Numbered from the stretch's first letter, positions 35,960 to 45,239 are shown. The stretch is DNA of 64,000 nt from Methanolapillus africanus (GCF_032714475.1 NZ_JAWDKD010000015.1:1-64000), one strand, 5' to 3'. Notes: generated by a model from the sequence alone, not told the origin. Numbers and translations: made by a program.

Positions 35960-37264
35960 TTATACATTTATAACGTCGTCGGATTTTGAATTTTCATCCC
36001 GGTCATCTGCCTGTTCCGATTGAGAATCCGGCAAAACAGGTTTTAAAACAATTACCGGCTCGTCTTTGAAAATCAGCAAGGGTTTGCCGACGTAAACTTC
36101 ACCGGATTCGCGAACCGCGTCAAAAGAAAACAAACTGTCGTCCTGACGGGGAAAAATCACCTTAAAGAAACCGCTTGTTTCAAAAATGGGATCCGAAAGA
36201 CCTGCTTCTTTAACCGATTTTTGGATTCTGGAAACGCCCGTCCCCATTTTCTCAACATAACCAGCCCGGAAAAGTAAATCTGCCAGAACCGGATTTCTGG
36301 ACATGCTGACGGTCCCGAAATTTTCATTCGTCACGCCGTTGATAATGCCGCCCGGATTTGTAATTTCCAGCCGGTCGTCAAAGATTTCAATCATAATGCG
36401 CGACCCTTTGTTAAAATAATCCCGGTGGCAAACGGCATTGATCACAGCCTCCCGAAGAGCAATTTCCGGAATCTCAAGAATATTTTTGCGCGTCAATCCT
36501 TCAAAAACATAACGCGTTTTTAGATTTTGTTTCAAATAACGAAGCGATTGCTCAATATTTTCAATCAGATTTTCCGAAAATTCAACGGCCGCTAAAACGT
36601 TCGCCCGGTCCGTCCCTTTAAATAAAGTGCAGACGATGGAAGCATGACGAAAAATAAAGTCGTGTGCGTTGTTTCGGAAAAACAAGGCGCCCGCATTTGT
36701 ATAAACCAATTCGCCGTCGTCATTTTTTTCAGCGCAATTCAAATTGAATAAAACGGCCTCTTTTGAAAAACACGGACTAATGCCGGATTTTTCCAAATAA
36801 GTTTGATAGAATTTTTCATTGAAATCATTCCGAACCAAAAAATCAGTAATCCATGAATCATAGCTGACAACACCTTCACTTTTCAAAAGACCGATGATTT
36901 CATCCCGCCTCAATTTCTGCGAATTCGGACCATACCGCATAAAAAAACCACTTGAGCAACAATATGGTTTACGGCCGCCAAATGGAACCGTCAGAATGAT
37001 CAAACAGTTTTCAGAATCGATTTCCGTTTTAACCGGCAAAGGCGGTTCAATTTGGCGGATAAAATCCTGAATTTTTGAACGAGCCGAATTGCTGACGTCC
37101 GTTCCGGTCATATTTCCGGAATCGGAAACGCCGATATAAATCCGTCCGCCGGAAGCGTTGGCAAAAGCGCAAATTTCTTCGGCCAACTTTTTGTCCGGTT
37201 TTTCTTTAAACTCAACCGTGTAGCCTTCCCCTTCGGAAATAATGAGTTCTAAATCTTGAATCAA
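35960..37264 (-). CDS. Schlafen AlbA_2-type ATP-binding regulator
   Basis: The N-terminal 120 residues hold an AlbA_2 (Schlafen-like) domain: EGYTVEFKEKPD, AEEICAFANASGGRIYIGVSDSG and the FFMRYGPNSQKLRRDEI segment. The C-terminal half has an HATPase-like region (LREAVINAVCHRDYFNKGSRIMIEIFDDRLEITNPGG, then GTGVSRIQ), the usual architecture of these putative regulators. I moved the start to the TTG at 37264, because AGGAGGGA lies seven bases before it and inside the longer frame. It has 434 residues. Members are variously linked to transcription control or defence. No defence partner is visible here. Confidence 0.8.
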   Translation of the reverse strand: MIQDLELIISEGEGYTVEFKEKPDKKLAEEICAFANASGGRIYIGVSDSGNMTGTDVSNSARSKIQDFIRQIEPPLPVKTEIDSENCLIILTVPFGGRKPYCCSSGFFMRYGPNSQKLRRDEIIGLLKSEGVVSYDSWITDFLVRNDFNEKFYQTYLEKSGISPCFSKEAVLFNLNCAEKNDDGELVYTNAGALFFRNNAHDFIFRHASIVCTLFKGTDRANVLAAVEFSENLIENIEQSLRYLKQNLKTRYVFEGLTRKNILEIPEIALREAVINAVCHRDYFNKGSRIMIEIFDDRLEITNPGGIINGVTNENFGTVSMSRNPVLADLLFRAGYVEKMGTGVSRIQKSVKEAGLSDPIFETSGFFKVIFPRQDDSLFSFDAVRESGEVYVGKPLLIFKDEPVIVLKPVLPDSQSEQADDRDENSKSDDVINV

Positions 37265-37506
37265 AGAAAATCCCTCCTTGAGCAAACAATCAAAATTATG
37301 TCATTAAGAAACAAAAATGAGGGAATTATATAAATGTTTTTAAAATGTTAAAATCGAAAAATTAAAATACAAAATAAAAACGGACTCTGAAGACCTAATT
37401 GATAGAAAGAAAATAAGATCGAAATAAAAGAAGAAAAAAATGAAAAAAGAAAAAGAGATGAAAAAAGAAAGAGAGATGAAAAAAGGAAAAGGGGGAGGAA
37501 AAAATA

Positions 37507-38034
37507 TTATCTGGTCACGTCAACCAACGCAACGCGTTCCATCACCAAGTCTTTCAATTTGTCGTCGCCGCCCACGCCCAATTCTTCATTCGTAATACCA
37601 AATTGAGACATCAGATACGGCTTTTTTTCCTGCAAAGTTGTCGGCGTCGTCCGGCGGAGCTGGAATTCGTCAACAAACAGAGATTTGACCGGCTCAGGGT
37701 TCCTTAAATCGCCGAAAATCGCGAAAATACATTTGTTGTCGCCTGTGGCCAGACCCATCGAATAAGCTTTATCGATTTGGCGCTGCCCGGATGCAAACCG
37801 CATCATTTCAAGGCCCGGGTTTTTAGCCGCGTTGGTGTGGTTTGAAAAAGATTCTTTCGTCCGGTGAATGGCAAAAAGCAAATGGTCAATATCCGCCACT
37901 TTGCGCTCGTCAAAGCCCTGAATCGTCAAGGTGTGATCCTCACAATAAGAGCCCAGCGATTCCAAAAAAAACGGCAGATTTTTGATCGACATGCGGCCCA
38001 ATACAAAACAAACATCATCTAAGTCGGGTTCCAT
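37507..38034 (-). CDS. cgi121: KEOPS complex subunit Cgi121
   Basis: Cgi121 binds the Bud32 kinase in the KEOPS complex that makes threonylcarbamoyladenosine at position 37 of tRNA. The segment HLLFAIHRTKESF...NPGLEMMRFASGQRQIDKAYSMG is the family signature, and 175 residues is normal. Purine-rich DNA at 37380-37500 reads as poly-T/C on the transcribed side beyond the stop and probably terminates the message. The gene sits where r-protein genes often follow rpoD. The functional partner in this window is the MiaB-like enzyme at 33225, which would thiolate the product of KEOPS. Confidence 0.85.
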   Translation of the reverse strand: MEPDLDDVCFVLGRMSIKNLPFFLESLGSYCEDHTLTIQGFDERKVADIDHLLFAIHRTKESFSNHTNAAKNPGLEMMRFASGQRQIDKAYSMGLATGDNKCIFAIFGDLRNPEPVKSLFVDEFQLRRTTPTTLQEKKPYLMSQFGITNEELGVGGDDKLKDLVMERVALVDVTR

Positions 38035-38232
38035 ATCCAGGAAGAATAAAGGGAATAGATAAATATCTTTCTAAAAAATAAAATCAAGATTGGTAAACTT
38101 AATCGAAAAGCTGAAAACGAAAACGTAAGCAGAGAGTAGAAAAGAAAAGATGTAAATGGAAAATAGATCAAGAAGAAACAAAAAAGGAGAAAAAAAAGCA
38201 GAGAATAAAATAATAGAAAAATAAAAAAATAG

Positions 38233-38316
38233 TGCGGGGGATGGGATTCGAACCCACGAACTCCTACGAGACTAGGCCCTCAACCTAGCGCCTTTGACCA
38301 GCTGGGCAACCCCCGC
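38233..38316 (-). tRNA. tRNA-Leu (anticodon GAG)
   Basis: The acceptor stem is GCGGGGG/CCCCCGC with discriminator A, and no CCA is encoded. The anticodon stem CTAGG/CCTAG holds the loop TTGAGGG, giving GAG. The T arm GTGGGTTCGAATCCCAT is standard. The long variable arm makes it class II, as expected for Leu. It lies downstream of rpoD on the same strand. Confidence 0.95.
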
Positions 38317-38559
38317 ATTTCAATATTAAATGTGTTGAAAGACGTATTTGAAAAGTGTTTGATTTGTTGTTTGACCGCGCATTAATGCGGGCACAGTCTC
38401 TGAGAATACGGTTTATCGTATATAAAGATGTTGTTTAAAGCGGATTTTGTATCTCTTTTTGAATAAAAATGAAAGACAAAAGAATCAAAAATTTCAAATT
38501 TATTAAATTTTGAAAGATTGAAATTCAATTGCCGTTGTCATTTAAATTCGATTGAAAAC

Positions 38560-39360
38560 TTACAAATCCTGCAAGATGCCCAAGAACTCTTCCGCACGGC
38601 CTTTGATGACGTCGGCGGATTTGAGAATGAGCTCGGACGCTGAATAAGAACCGTCGGACTCCATTGTGAAAACGAACGATGTTTCATCGAATGTAATTTT
38701 CAACGCGGAAGGGTCGTCTAAGTCGCTGACGCGCTTTTGGAAACCGCATTCTTTGCAGGTCAAAAGATCTTCGTCGGAAACACGTGCTTCGCCGTCGACC
38801 AAATAAACGATGCCGTTCGTCTCAAAGTTTTGATTGCCGCAAGCTTTGCAGGCTTCACCCGTGATAATCGGATTGTTTTTGTAACCGCAAGCGATTCCTG
38901 CCTGCCAGCGAACGTGGTCGCGTCCGTATCCGACGTGCGCAACGGCTTCAAGCATAATGCGCTGTCCTTCTTTTAAGTCGACGATCGGAACTTTTTCGTC
39001 CGCCGGACGAACTTTCGGATCGGCCGAGATGAAATCGCCGGAATAAACCGTTTTCGGACCTTCGACGTCCAAACGAAGCGTCACTTCGCAATACTGGCAG
39101 CCCTCGCCGCCGCATGTACATTCCGACTGCGGAACGTATTCGGAATCAGAGTCGGTCGAAAGCGGCACAAGCGCTAAGCGAAGACCGAGCTGCTCGTCAT
39201 AAAGGACGGAAGTGTTGTCGTTTAAAATTAAATATTCGATTGCCAGCGTCGGGACGTCCGCAATCATCGCGCGCCGGATCCCGTTGGCAAAAGCCGCGTT
39301 GGTTCCCGACAGGACAAATTTGGCGGAATCTTTAGACAACTCGAGAATATCAATGTCCAT
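38560..39360 (-). CDS. rpoD: DNA-directed RNA polymerase subunit D (Rpo3)
   Basis: Subunit D, equivalent to bacterial alpha and eukaryal Rpb3, nucleates RNA polymerase assembly. The N-terminal dimerisation part carries the conserved FANGIRRAMIADVPTLAIEYL. Cysteines in CTCGGEGCQYC, and in CKACG...CKECG in the ferredoxin-like domain 3, suggest iron-sulfur binding as described for some archaeal D subunits. It has 266 residues. AAGGTGAG lies before the ATG. It is last in the rps13-rps4-rps11-rpoD order, about 180 bases after rps11, so it may have extra promoter input. Confidence 0.95.
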   Translation of the reverse strand: MDIDILELSKDSAKFVLSGTNAAFANGIRRAMIADVPTLAIEYLILNDNTSVLYDEQLGLRLALVPLSTDSDSEYVPQSECTCGGEGCQYCEVTLRLDVEGPKTVYSGDFISADPKVRPADEKVPIVDLKEGQRIMLEAVAHVGYGRDHVRWQAGIACGYKNNPIITGEACKACGNQNFETNGIVYLVDGEARVSDEDLLTCKECGFQKRVSDLDDPSALKITFDETSFVFTMESDGSYSASELILKSADVIKGRAEEFLGILQDL

Positions 39361-39542
39361 TTAACTCACCTTGATTTTTAATGAATGAAAAAAGCGATTT
39401 CGGATTTGGAATACAACACCGATGCAATAAAAAATGAAAAAGAAGATTTGAAAACGAATGAAACATTGATTTCATTTTAGAAAACATGAAACCGTTTGTT
39501 GGATTCGTTTCAAATTTTTTGTTTCAGATTTAAACCGGCCTC

Positions 39543-39926
39543 TTAAATGCGGTGTTTGCCGCCTTTGGGTCTGGTACCGTCGTGGGGAATCGGGGTCACG
39601 TCTTCAATCCGGCCGATGCGGATGCCTGCACGTGCGAACGCACGGATGGTGGCTTGGGCGCCCGGTCCCGGATTTCTTTGTTTGTTGCCGCCCGGCGCTC
39701 TCACTTTAATGTGAATGCCGGTGATTCCTTTGTCTTTTAATTGTTCAGCCAGCTGGTTGGCCATCTGCATGGCCGTGTACGGAGAACTTTCGTCTCTGGC
39801 TGCTTTCACAACCATACCACCGGAGGATTTCGCGATGGTTTCGGCACCGGTCAAATCAGTGACGGTGATGATGGTGTTGTTGAACGAGGATTTGATGTGA
39901 GCGACTGCCCATTTCATTTCAGACAT
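39543..39926 (-). CDS. rps11: Small ribosomal subunit protein uS11
   Basis: This is a 30S platform protein binding 16S rRNA. The sequence WAVAHIKSSFNNTIITVTDLTGAETI and the C-terminal DVTPIPHDGTRPKGGKHRI are the archaeal uS11 pattern, 127 residues. AGGAGG lies eight bases before the start, and the stop of rps4 is two bases upstream, so the genes are tightly coupled. Confidence 0.97.
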   Translation of the reverse strand: MSEMKWAVAHIKSSFNNTIITVTDLTGAETIAKSSGGMVVKAARDESSPYTAMQMANQLAEQLKDKGITGIHIKVRAPGGNKQRNPGPGAQATIRAFARAGIRIGRIEDVTPIPHDGTRPKGGKHRI

Positions 39927-39928
39927 AA

Positions 39929-40693
39929 TTAGTTCCTCCTGTTGCCGCTTGCGCCGCCTTTTGCCGGACCGCGCGCAGCGCCGGCACCACCGGTTGCACC
40001 GGCCGGAGCGTTACCGCGGGGGGGACCGCGTGGCGGACGTCCGCCCGGACCGCCTCTTTTACGGTCGCCGCCTTTCTTTCCGTCGTTTTGCGCCCGTGCT
40101 TTGCGGCTGTTTTCGGCAGCCGTTCTGAGGGTAACGCCGTCAACGATGGACGAAGCGATTTGGACCGGTCTTTCGGGGTGGGTTTCTGTCGTCAGCGGGG
40201 ATTCGCCGTAGTAGGTGATGTTCATTTCATCTTCTTTGGAGATGAGCATACTCGGAATGGTTGCTCTTCTGCCGTTGATGGCAATGTGACCGTGGGTGAT
40301 GAATTGGCGGGACTGGAGAACGGTTCTCGCAAGACCGAGTCTCAAAACTTGCGTTTGGAGGCGGCGTTCAAGAATGTTTTCCGGTTTGAGACCCAAAATA
40401 TCATCGATTTCGGAGTCGGGTTTTAAAATACCGTACCGAATGAGTCTGCCGAGGATTTGGTCGGCTTCTGTTTTGGCCGGACCTTTTAATTCGCCTTCGG
40501 AAGCAGCCAAAAGTGCCAACAGGCCCATCGCGTCGGATCTGTATTTTCTGAGCAAACTTTCCGCTTTCCAGACTTCTCTTTTGTTACGAAGGCCGTATGC
40601 TTTAATCAGTTCAACTTCTCCGGCCATTCTGGCTTCCTGCCAGGGGTGGTTCGGAGTTTCATAAGTCTTGTGTTTCTTACCTGGATATACCAT
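39929..40693 (-). CDS. rps4: Small ribosomal subunit protein uS4 with Arg/Gly-rich tail
   Basis: This primary 16S rRNA-binding protein starts YPGKKHKTYETPNHPWQEARM and has an S4-type RNA-binding domain (LQTQVLRLGLARTVLQSRQFITHGHIAINGRR). Family members end near residue 195-200. Here about 55 extra residues follow, rich in Arg, Gly, Pro and Ala (PPRGPPRGNAPAGATGG and similar), which give the protein 254 residues. The tail resembles disordered RGG-type RNA-binding segments. It is encoded in unusually GC-rich DNA. The gene is 11 bases after rps13 and two bases before rps11. Confidence 0.95.
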   Translation of the reverse strand: MVYPGKKHKTYETPNHPWQEARMAGEVELIKAYGLRNKREVWKAESLLRKYRSDAMGLLALLAASEGELKGPAKTEADQILGRLIRYGILKPDSEIDDILGLKPENILERRLQTQVLRLGLARTVLQSRQFITHGHIAINGRRATIPSMLISKEDEMNITYYGESPLTTETHPERPVQIASSIVDGVTLRTAAENSRKARAQNDGKKGGDRKRGGPGGRPPRGPPRGNAPAGATGGAGAARGPAKGGASGNRRN

Positions 40694-40704
40694 TTAACTC
40701 ACGC

Positions 40705-41217
40705 TCACTTCTTCTTTCTAACACCGACAATCGAACCGCGTCTGCCTGTGGATTTTGTTCTCTGACCTCTGACTTTGAGTCCTCTTTCGTGCCGGAGACC
40801 TCTGTAAGCGCGCACTTTCTTCAATGTGTTGATATCTTCTTTGAAGGTCAAATCGATATCAATACCGAGAAGGTGTTTGTTTTCGCCGGTTGTTAAATCT
40901 CTTTGGCGGTTTAACATCCAGGTCGGCGCGGATTTTTCGATGCCCTGAAGCGCAACGTCGATTTTGGCGACGTCCTCGTCGGAAAGGTAGCCGATGATGG
41001 CGGTGGGGTCGATTCCTGCGTCTTTAGCGATAATTTTGGAGATGCGAAGGCCGATGCCGTCAATACCCGTTAAAGCGTATTGGACTTGCTGCGCGCCTTT
41101 CAAGTCGGTATTCATCACACGAACAAGATGCCTAATCTCGTCTTCCGGCGCTTCTTCTACGACCGGCGGACGGTTACTTGTCTTTTTTTCAAGATTCTCT
41201 TCTGATTTCTTAGCCAT
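40705..41217 (-). CDS. rps13: Small ribosomal subunit protein uS13
   Basis: uS13 lies in the 30S head and contacts tRNA and the large subunit. The conserved LVRVMNTDLKGAQQVQYALTGIDGIG start and the basic ending YRGLRHERGLKVRGQRTKST are present. An extra charged N-terminal stretch of about 25 residues (KKSEENLEKKTSNRPPVVEE) precedes the core, giving 170 residues. It is first in the operon. A TATA box is at about 41338-41347, with a 100-base leader. Confidence 0.96.
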   Translation of the reverse strand: MAKKSEENLEKKTSNRPPVVEEAPEDEIRHLVRVMNTDLKGAQQVQYALTGIDGIGLRISKIIAKDAGIDPTAIIGYLSDEDVAKIDVALQGIEKSAPTWMLNRQRDLTTGENKHLLGIDIDLTFKEDINTLKKVRAYRGLRHERGLKVRGQRTKSTGRRGSIVGVRKKK

Positions 41218-41336
41218 ATGTTTTCCTCCATGGAAAAACGCATCTTGTAGCCCACACCTGCAAATAACGACAAACAGGTTGAGCAGCCCGTTAAAAAATA
41301 AAAGGCTTCAATAAATGCTCGAAACCCAAGGTATTC

Positions 41337-41348
41337 ATCTTATATAAC
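41337..41348 (-). promoter_or_regulatory. Promoter of the rps13-rps4-rps11-rpoD operon
   Basis: GGTTATATAAGA on the minus strand is a strong archaeal TATA box. The predicted start is about 25 bases downstream, leaving a leader of roughly 100 bases before rps13. Confidence 0.6.
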
Positions 41349-41430
41349 CTTTTCAGGTCTGAAAAAAGAGACACTATAATATAAGAAAAAAAGGAGAAGA
41401 AAAGAAGAAGAAAATGTGCCGGTTTTTGAC

Positions 41431-41480
41431 AGCCGGCGCCGGTGCGCGCGTTGTGCGGCATTTTTCTTTCGAATGTCAAA
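41431..41480 (+). repeat. Solo GC box
   Basis: CGCCGGTGCGCGCGTTGTGC, followed by GGCATTTTTCTTTCGAA, lies just beyond the stop of the gene at 41491, but reads in the opposite direction to it. No hairpin or array accompanies it. Confidence 0.6.
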
Positions 41481-41490
41481 ATCCGGATCA

Positions 41491-42111
41491 TTACTTTCTG
41501 AAAAAATATTGTTTCAAGTTTTGAATCGGCTTTTTTTCGCCGATCGGAATCAAACCGGGAACACGGCTCTTGTAGTCGGCATATTCGTCCCCGAACGCTT
41601 TTTCAAGCTCAGGTTCTTCAAAGTATTTATGATAGAAATAAGCCGGAACCGATGTGATAACAACCGTCAGCAAAAAGATTTCAAGGGACCCGGAAATCAG
41701 AAAGGCGATGCCGGCATAATAAATCAAATTTCCGATCACCAGCGGATTTCGGGACAGGCTGTACGGACCGGTCGTCACCAGTTTTTGGGGCGGAGCGTTA
41801 ACGGCAGCGGACCCGGACCCGTAAATCCAAAGCTCGCGCATACACAAAGCCATCAAAAGAAGGCCGTAAAGAGCAGCCAAAATTGAAAAAATCATCATAA
41901 ACCGGAACGAGCCGTCCGAAAGAGAAACGGACGTTCCCGGAAAAATAATATTTCCAATCATCAGCAAAATAACGGGTACGATGAAAAGATAAAAAACGGA
42001 TTCAAAAGCACAGCTGCCGGCTTTGGCCCATCCGGTCATTTTTTGACGGTGCTTTTGGGACAAAAACAAAATAACACGTTCGTGAAAACCGGAAAATAAT
42101 TGTTTCATCAA
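41491..42111 (-). CDS. Isoprenylcysteine carboxyl methyltransferase-like membrane protein
   Basis: This 206-residue integral membrane protein has about five hydrophobic segments. It carries the ICMT/PEMT-like signature LVTTGPYSLSRNPLVIGNLI followed later by EEPELEKAFGDEYADYKSRVP, which forms the SAM-binding region in the family. It probably methylates a lipid, isoprenoid or small thiol substrate. The true substrate cannot be inferred. It is monocistronic, on the minus strand, with a solo GC box just beyond its stop. Confidence 0.8.
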   Translation of the reverse strand: MMKQLFSGFHERVILFLSQKHRQKMTGWAKAGSCAFESVFYLFIVPVILLMIGNIIFPGTSVSLSDGSFRFMMIFSILAALYGLLLMALCMRELWIYGSGSAAVNAPPQKLVTTGPYSLSRNPLVIGNLIYYAGIAFLISGSLEIFLLTVVITSVPAYFYHKYFEEPELEKAFGDEYADYKSRVPGLIPIGEKKPIQNLKQYFFRK

Positions 42112-42693
42112 TCCACCCCCAATAATATCATTTTAAACTGTATGCACAAATAATATATTTTATTTTATATAAATATAATTCTAAAACTTTTTTTAATAAA
42201 AAGAAAAGAATAGAAATAAAAAAGAACATGATCTTAAAAAGACCCAAAAAAGAGCAAAAACAGGAGAAAATTCACAAAAAGAGAACAGTAAACTAAAAAC
42301 CGGGAGATAAGAAATAAAAGAGATATAAAAATTAAAACAAGGACATAAAGATCAAGATCAAAAGCAAGACCAAAAGCAAAATCAAAAGCAAAAACAAGAT
42401 CAAAAGCAGAACAATGAAACAAAGAAGAAAGACACAGCTCAAAGAAATAACAAAGATTTACAAAATAAGAAACGAAGATATGAGAAATGAAAATATAAGA
42501 AACGAAGAACCGGAACGGTTAAAAAAATGAAATAATAAACCACAATTTTGAATTTTCGTTTTGAAACGTTTTTAGAGGGATTTTCTCAAAAGCTTTGTTG
42601 GGCCTTGAAAAAATCAACGGAACACACTACACAAGCTGAAACCTTTACAGACATCAGCTTCGGGACAAACACGGGGGTTTTGGAAATTGACAC
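42112..42693. other. Noncoding purine-rich stretch
   Basis: I see no convincing gene in these 582 bases. Between about 42351 and 42416 are degenerate 12-bp repeats of the type AAAAGCAAGACC/AAAATCAAAAGC. The region nearest 42111 holds the likely promoter of the methyltransferase-like gene (TATATTTTATTTTATATAAA area, 42150-42170). Confidence 0.5.
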
Positions 42694-42975
42694 TTATGCC
42701 GCATAACTTCTGGACATGTCCTTCATCATACAGATTGTAAGAGCGTCAGCATCGTCGATGCGATCTAACGAACCCTTATGAATCATATAATGAATGACAG
42801 AGTTTTGAAGACGGGACAGATCTATATCATTCATAATTCCTAAATGATAAATCATGCATATATACTTTCTCATGACATTTTCGGCATGCAGTGACATGGC
42901 ACGTGTTAACCAATGACATGGATTTAAAAAATATAATCGTGCGAAACGTGTCAAAAAAATCAGTTTTTTAGACAT
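42694..42975 (-). CDS. Hypothetical small protein
   Basis: The 93-codon frame ends ALTICMMKDMSRSYAA. It has no recognisable domain and no clear Shine-Dalgarno. A shorter start at 42897 (MSLHAENVMRKYICM) is possible. A TATA-like TTATTATATTTTTT lies a few bases upstream of the longer start. Its codons are less GC-rich than those of typical genes here. It is kept because it is the only sizeable frame in 1.4 kb and contains several His/Met-rich helical stretches. Confidence 0.35.
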   Translation of the reverse strand: MSKKLIFLTRFARLYFLNPCHWLTRAMSLHAENVMRKYICMIYHLGIMNDIDLSRLQNSVIHYMIHKGSLDRIDDADALTICMMKDMSRSYAA

Positions 42976-43480
42976 TTTTGAAAAAATATAATAATTAATG
43001 AATAATTAAAACCTCATCAAAAATAAGAAGAGATAGGCATTATTATATATCAAATAATTTAACAAAAGTAATAGAATAATCTTGACATTGGCAAAATATT
43101 TTTTAGAAGATAGGATTATCATAAGTTTGGAAATGACTTGGAGAATTATAAAGTAAATTTTTTTGGAAGTTTAACGGAAATGAAGAGAAAAATGAAAAAA
43201 ACTGATTTTTCGGAAAATAAAAATTAAATTTCGAGGAGTCAGGGCAAAAACGAAAAAACAATTACAAGAGAAATAATAAAAATAAATAAAATCGAAAATG
43301 AATAGAGAGAGAATGAGTTATGAAATTTAATAAATAAACCGGGAAAAATAGGAACCAAAAACAGAAAAATCAAATGAAAATCAAAAAATCAAATTAAAAT
43401 CAAAAAATCAAATTAAAATCAAAAAAACAGGCCGTCTTTTTTACAGATTCTCAGAATACACAAATCACAAATAAGAGATG
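42976..43480. other. Noncoding AT-rich stretch
   Basis: No gene is visible in these 505 bases. A short tandem of TCAAATTAAAATCAAAAAA units lies at about 43370-43430. The composite repeat begins at its end. Confidence 0.5.
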
Positions 43481-43483
43481 CAG

Positions 43484-43915
43484 TTCATCATTTTTAGATT
43501 GCAGATTGCACCTCAGTTCACTATTTTTAAATTTCAGATTGCACCTACAGTTCACTATTTTTAAATTTCAGATTGCACCTCAGTTCACTATTTTTAGATT
43601 GCAGATTGCACCTCAGTTCACTATTTTTAAATTTCAGATTGCACCTACAGTTTACTATTTTCAAATTTCAGATTGCACCTGCAGTTGACTGTTTTTAGAT
43701 TGCAGATTGCACCTGCTGTTTCCAGCAATACAGTTGATTTTTTGTCCGGTTTGCCGTGTCCAATTGCACCTTCCCGTTCTGCAGGATCCGATTAAACAGA
43801 CGCAACGCGTCTGTTTAATCGGACCGGCTTGCTCAATTCAAAATTAAAAATGAGACCCTGAGTTTGAAATCCAAATGAAAACGTGTCGCCATAACGCGCG
43901 CGCATGCCGCTCGCC
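43484..43915 (-). repeat. Composite repeat, minus orientation (tandem array, hairpin, GC box)
   Basis: Read on the minus strand the order is GC box (43863-43915), hairpin (43787-43823), then an array at 43484-43716. The array has about seven units of 33-34 bp, each containing CAGTTCACTATTTTTAAATT and AGATTGCACC with a few substitutions. The units abut directly, without unique spacers. The GC box lies about 90 bases 3' of tRNA-Ser. Confidence 0.85.
43787..43823. repeat. Long hairpin, family member 4
   Basis: Perfect 17-bp arms, TCCGATTAAACAGACGC and its complement, enclose an AAC loop. Confidence 0.85.
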
Positions 43916-44002
43916 AAAAAACAAACAAAAAACCAAAGAAAACAAACAAAACGAAGAAATAAAGAAAAAACAAAACGAAAGAGAAAAACAAAAAAATAAA
44001 AG

Positions 44003-44085
44003 CGCCGAGAGGGAGACTTGAACTCCCGAGGGGCTACGCCCCACAAGCTTTCCAGGCTTGCGCCCTACCACTAGACTACCTCGGC
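44003..44085 (-). tRNA. tRNA-Ser (anticodon GGA)
   Basis: The acceptor stem is GCCGAGG/TCTCGGC with discriminator G, typical of archaeal tRNA-Ser. The anticodon loop CTGGAAA gives GGA. A long variable arm (GGGGCGTAGCCCC) makes it class II. TATATACAATAA at about 44112-44122 on the minus strand is the TATA box, roughly 28 bases upstream. CCA is not encoded. Confidence 0.95.
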
Positions 44086-44213
44086 ATGAAGCAGGAGTTA
44101 TAAAATAGATTTATTGTATATATTCTTTATTCTCAAAAGAGCGGTTTATTGGATTAACCAAGCCTTTTTTCAAGACCCGGCTGAATCAAAATCATCCGCA
44201 AAAATTCAGCAAA

Positions 44214-45239
44214 TCAAGATTGAGTTGCCGAATCCTTGTGTTTCCAGTAAGACGGATACGTGCCCTTCTCCATAAGAACCGCTTTCGGCCTGGCGACAAA
44301 ACCATTCGCCGCCTTCTGAATATCATCATGAGACATCAGCGCGACCGACAAGGAAATGATTTCTCCCTTTTGAGAAAAAATGGCAGCCATTTCTCCTTTT
44401 TGAAGGCTTGTCTCATAGCTGACAATACCGGCGCGCGCCAAAAAGGCGCCCGAGCAAAGCGCGTCGACCGCCGTATCGCGAACGACGATTTTCGGCAGAT
44501 GCGAAAAAGCCGTCTCCATCGGCAAAATGATCCGCCGGAGTTCCGACTCGTCGCCGGATTCTTTCCAATCCGTATAAGCGTCCTTCAGTTCCCAAAGCGA
44601 CACCCATTCGTCATCCGTAAACGGCCCGGCCTTAGAACGAATCAGTTCCTGCATGTGCGCGCCGACGCCCAGCGCCATGCCGGCGTCATGGCATAATTTC
44701 CGGATATAAGTGCCGGCCTCGCAGCCGACTTTCATCAAAACAAGCGTGTCCGAGATTTCAAGCGGCTCAATGTAATAGATTTGGCGGACCCGGACGGCAC
44801 GCTTAACGGCCGAGCGGACGGGCGGCATTTGATAAACCCCGCCGACAAAATCAGCCAGCACCGCTTCGATTCTTTTCTTCGGAACCGCACGGTGAAGTTT
44901 CATAAGGCAAATGTATTCTTTTCCGGACAAACGAAGCGCTGCAACCGCGCGCGTCGCTTTTCCGATCATGACCGGCTGCGTTCCCGTGACGACCGGATCC
45001 AGCGATCCGGAATGTCCCGCAACGTCCGCTTCCAAAATGTCGCGGACAAACGCCGCCACCTCGTGGCTGGTCGGCCCGGACGGCTTGTTGATGACAACAA
45101 CGCCCTTTTCAATATATTCCCGAATCGGACGGTCCTTCGGACAAACGCCGTGCTTGCCGGGCGCCGCCTCTGTTAAGTAAACCGTTTCTCCTTTATCGGA
45201 AAAAAAATAATCGTTTCTGAAAAGTTCCTTTCTTGCCAT
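44214..45239 (-). CDS. cbf5: tRNA/rRNA pseudouridine synthase Cbf5 (TruB family)
   Basis: Cbf5 is the catalytic subunit of archaeal H/ACA ribonucleoproteins and also makes tRNA pseudouridine 55. The catalytic Asp81 sits in AGHSGSLDPVVTG. The usual Thr before LDP is Ser here, a mild change. KPSGPTSHEVAAFV, YICLMKLH and CEAGTYIRKLCHDAGMALGVGAHM are further TruB motifs. The C-terminal 80 or so residues form the PUA domain (AFLARAGIVSYETSLQKGEMAAIF). Its 341 residues match archaeal Cbf5. No clear Shine-Dalgarno is visible. Confidence 0.94.
   Translation of the reverse strand: MARKELFRNDYFFSDKGETVYLTEAAPGKHGVCPKDRPIREYIEKGVVVINKPSGPTSHEVAAFVRDILEADVAGHSGSLDPVVTGTQPVMIGKATRAVAALRLSGKEYICLMKLHRAVPKKRIEAVLADFVGGVYQMPPVRSAVKRAVRVRQIYYIEPLEISDTLVLMKVGCEAGTYIRKLCHDAGMALGVGAHMQELIRSKAGPFTDDEWVSLWELKDAYTDWKESGDESELRRIILPMETAFSHLPKIVVRDTAVDALCSGAFLARAGIVSYETSLQKGEMAAIFSQKGEIISLSVALMSHDDIQKAANGFVARPKAVLMEKGTYPSYWKHKDSATQS

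Noticed and set aside
35960..37264. Schlafen-type ATPase as part of a defence island
   Set aside because: No nuclease, toxin, restriction or mobile-element gene is adjacent; neighbours are metabolic and KEOPS genes.
43484..43716. Possible CRISPR array made of about seven 33-34 bp repeats
   Set aside because: The units abut directly with no unique spacers, and no cas genes are nearby; it is a plain tandem repeat.
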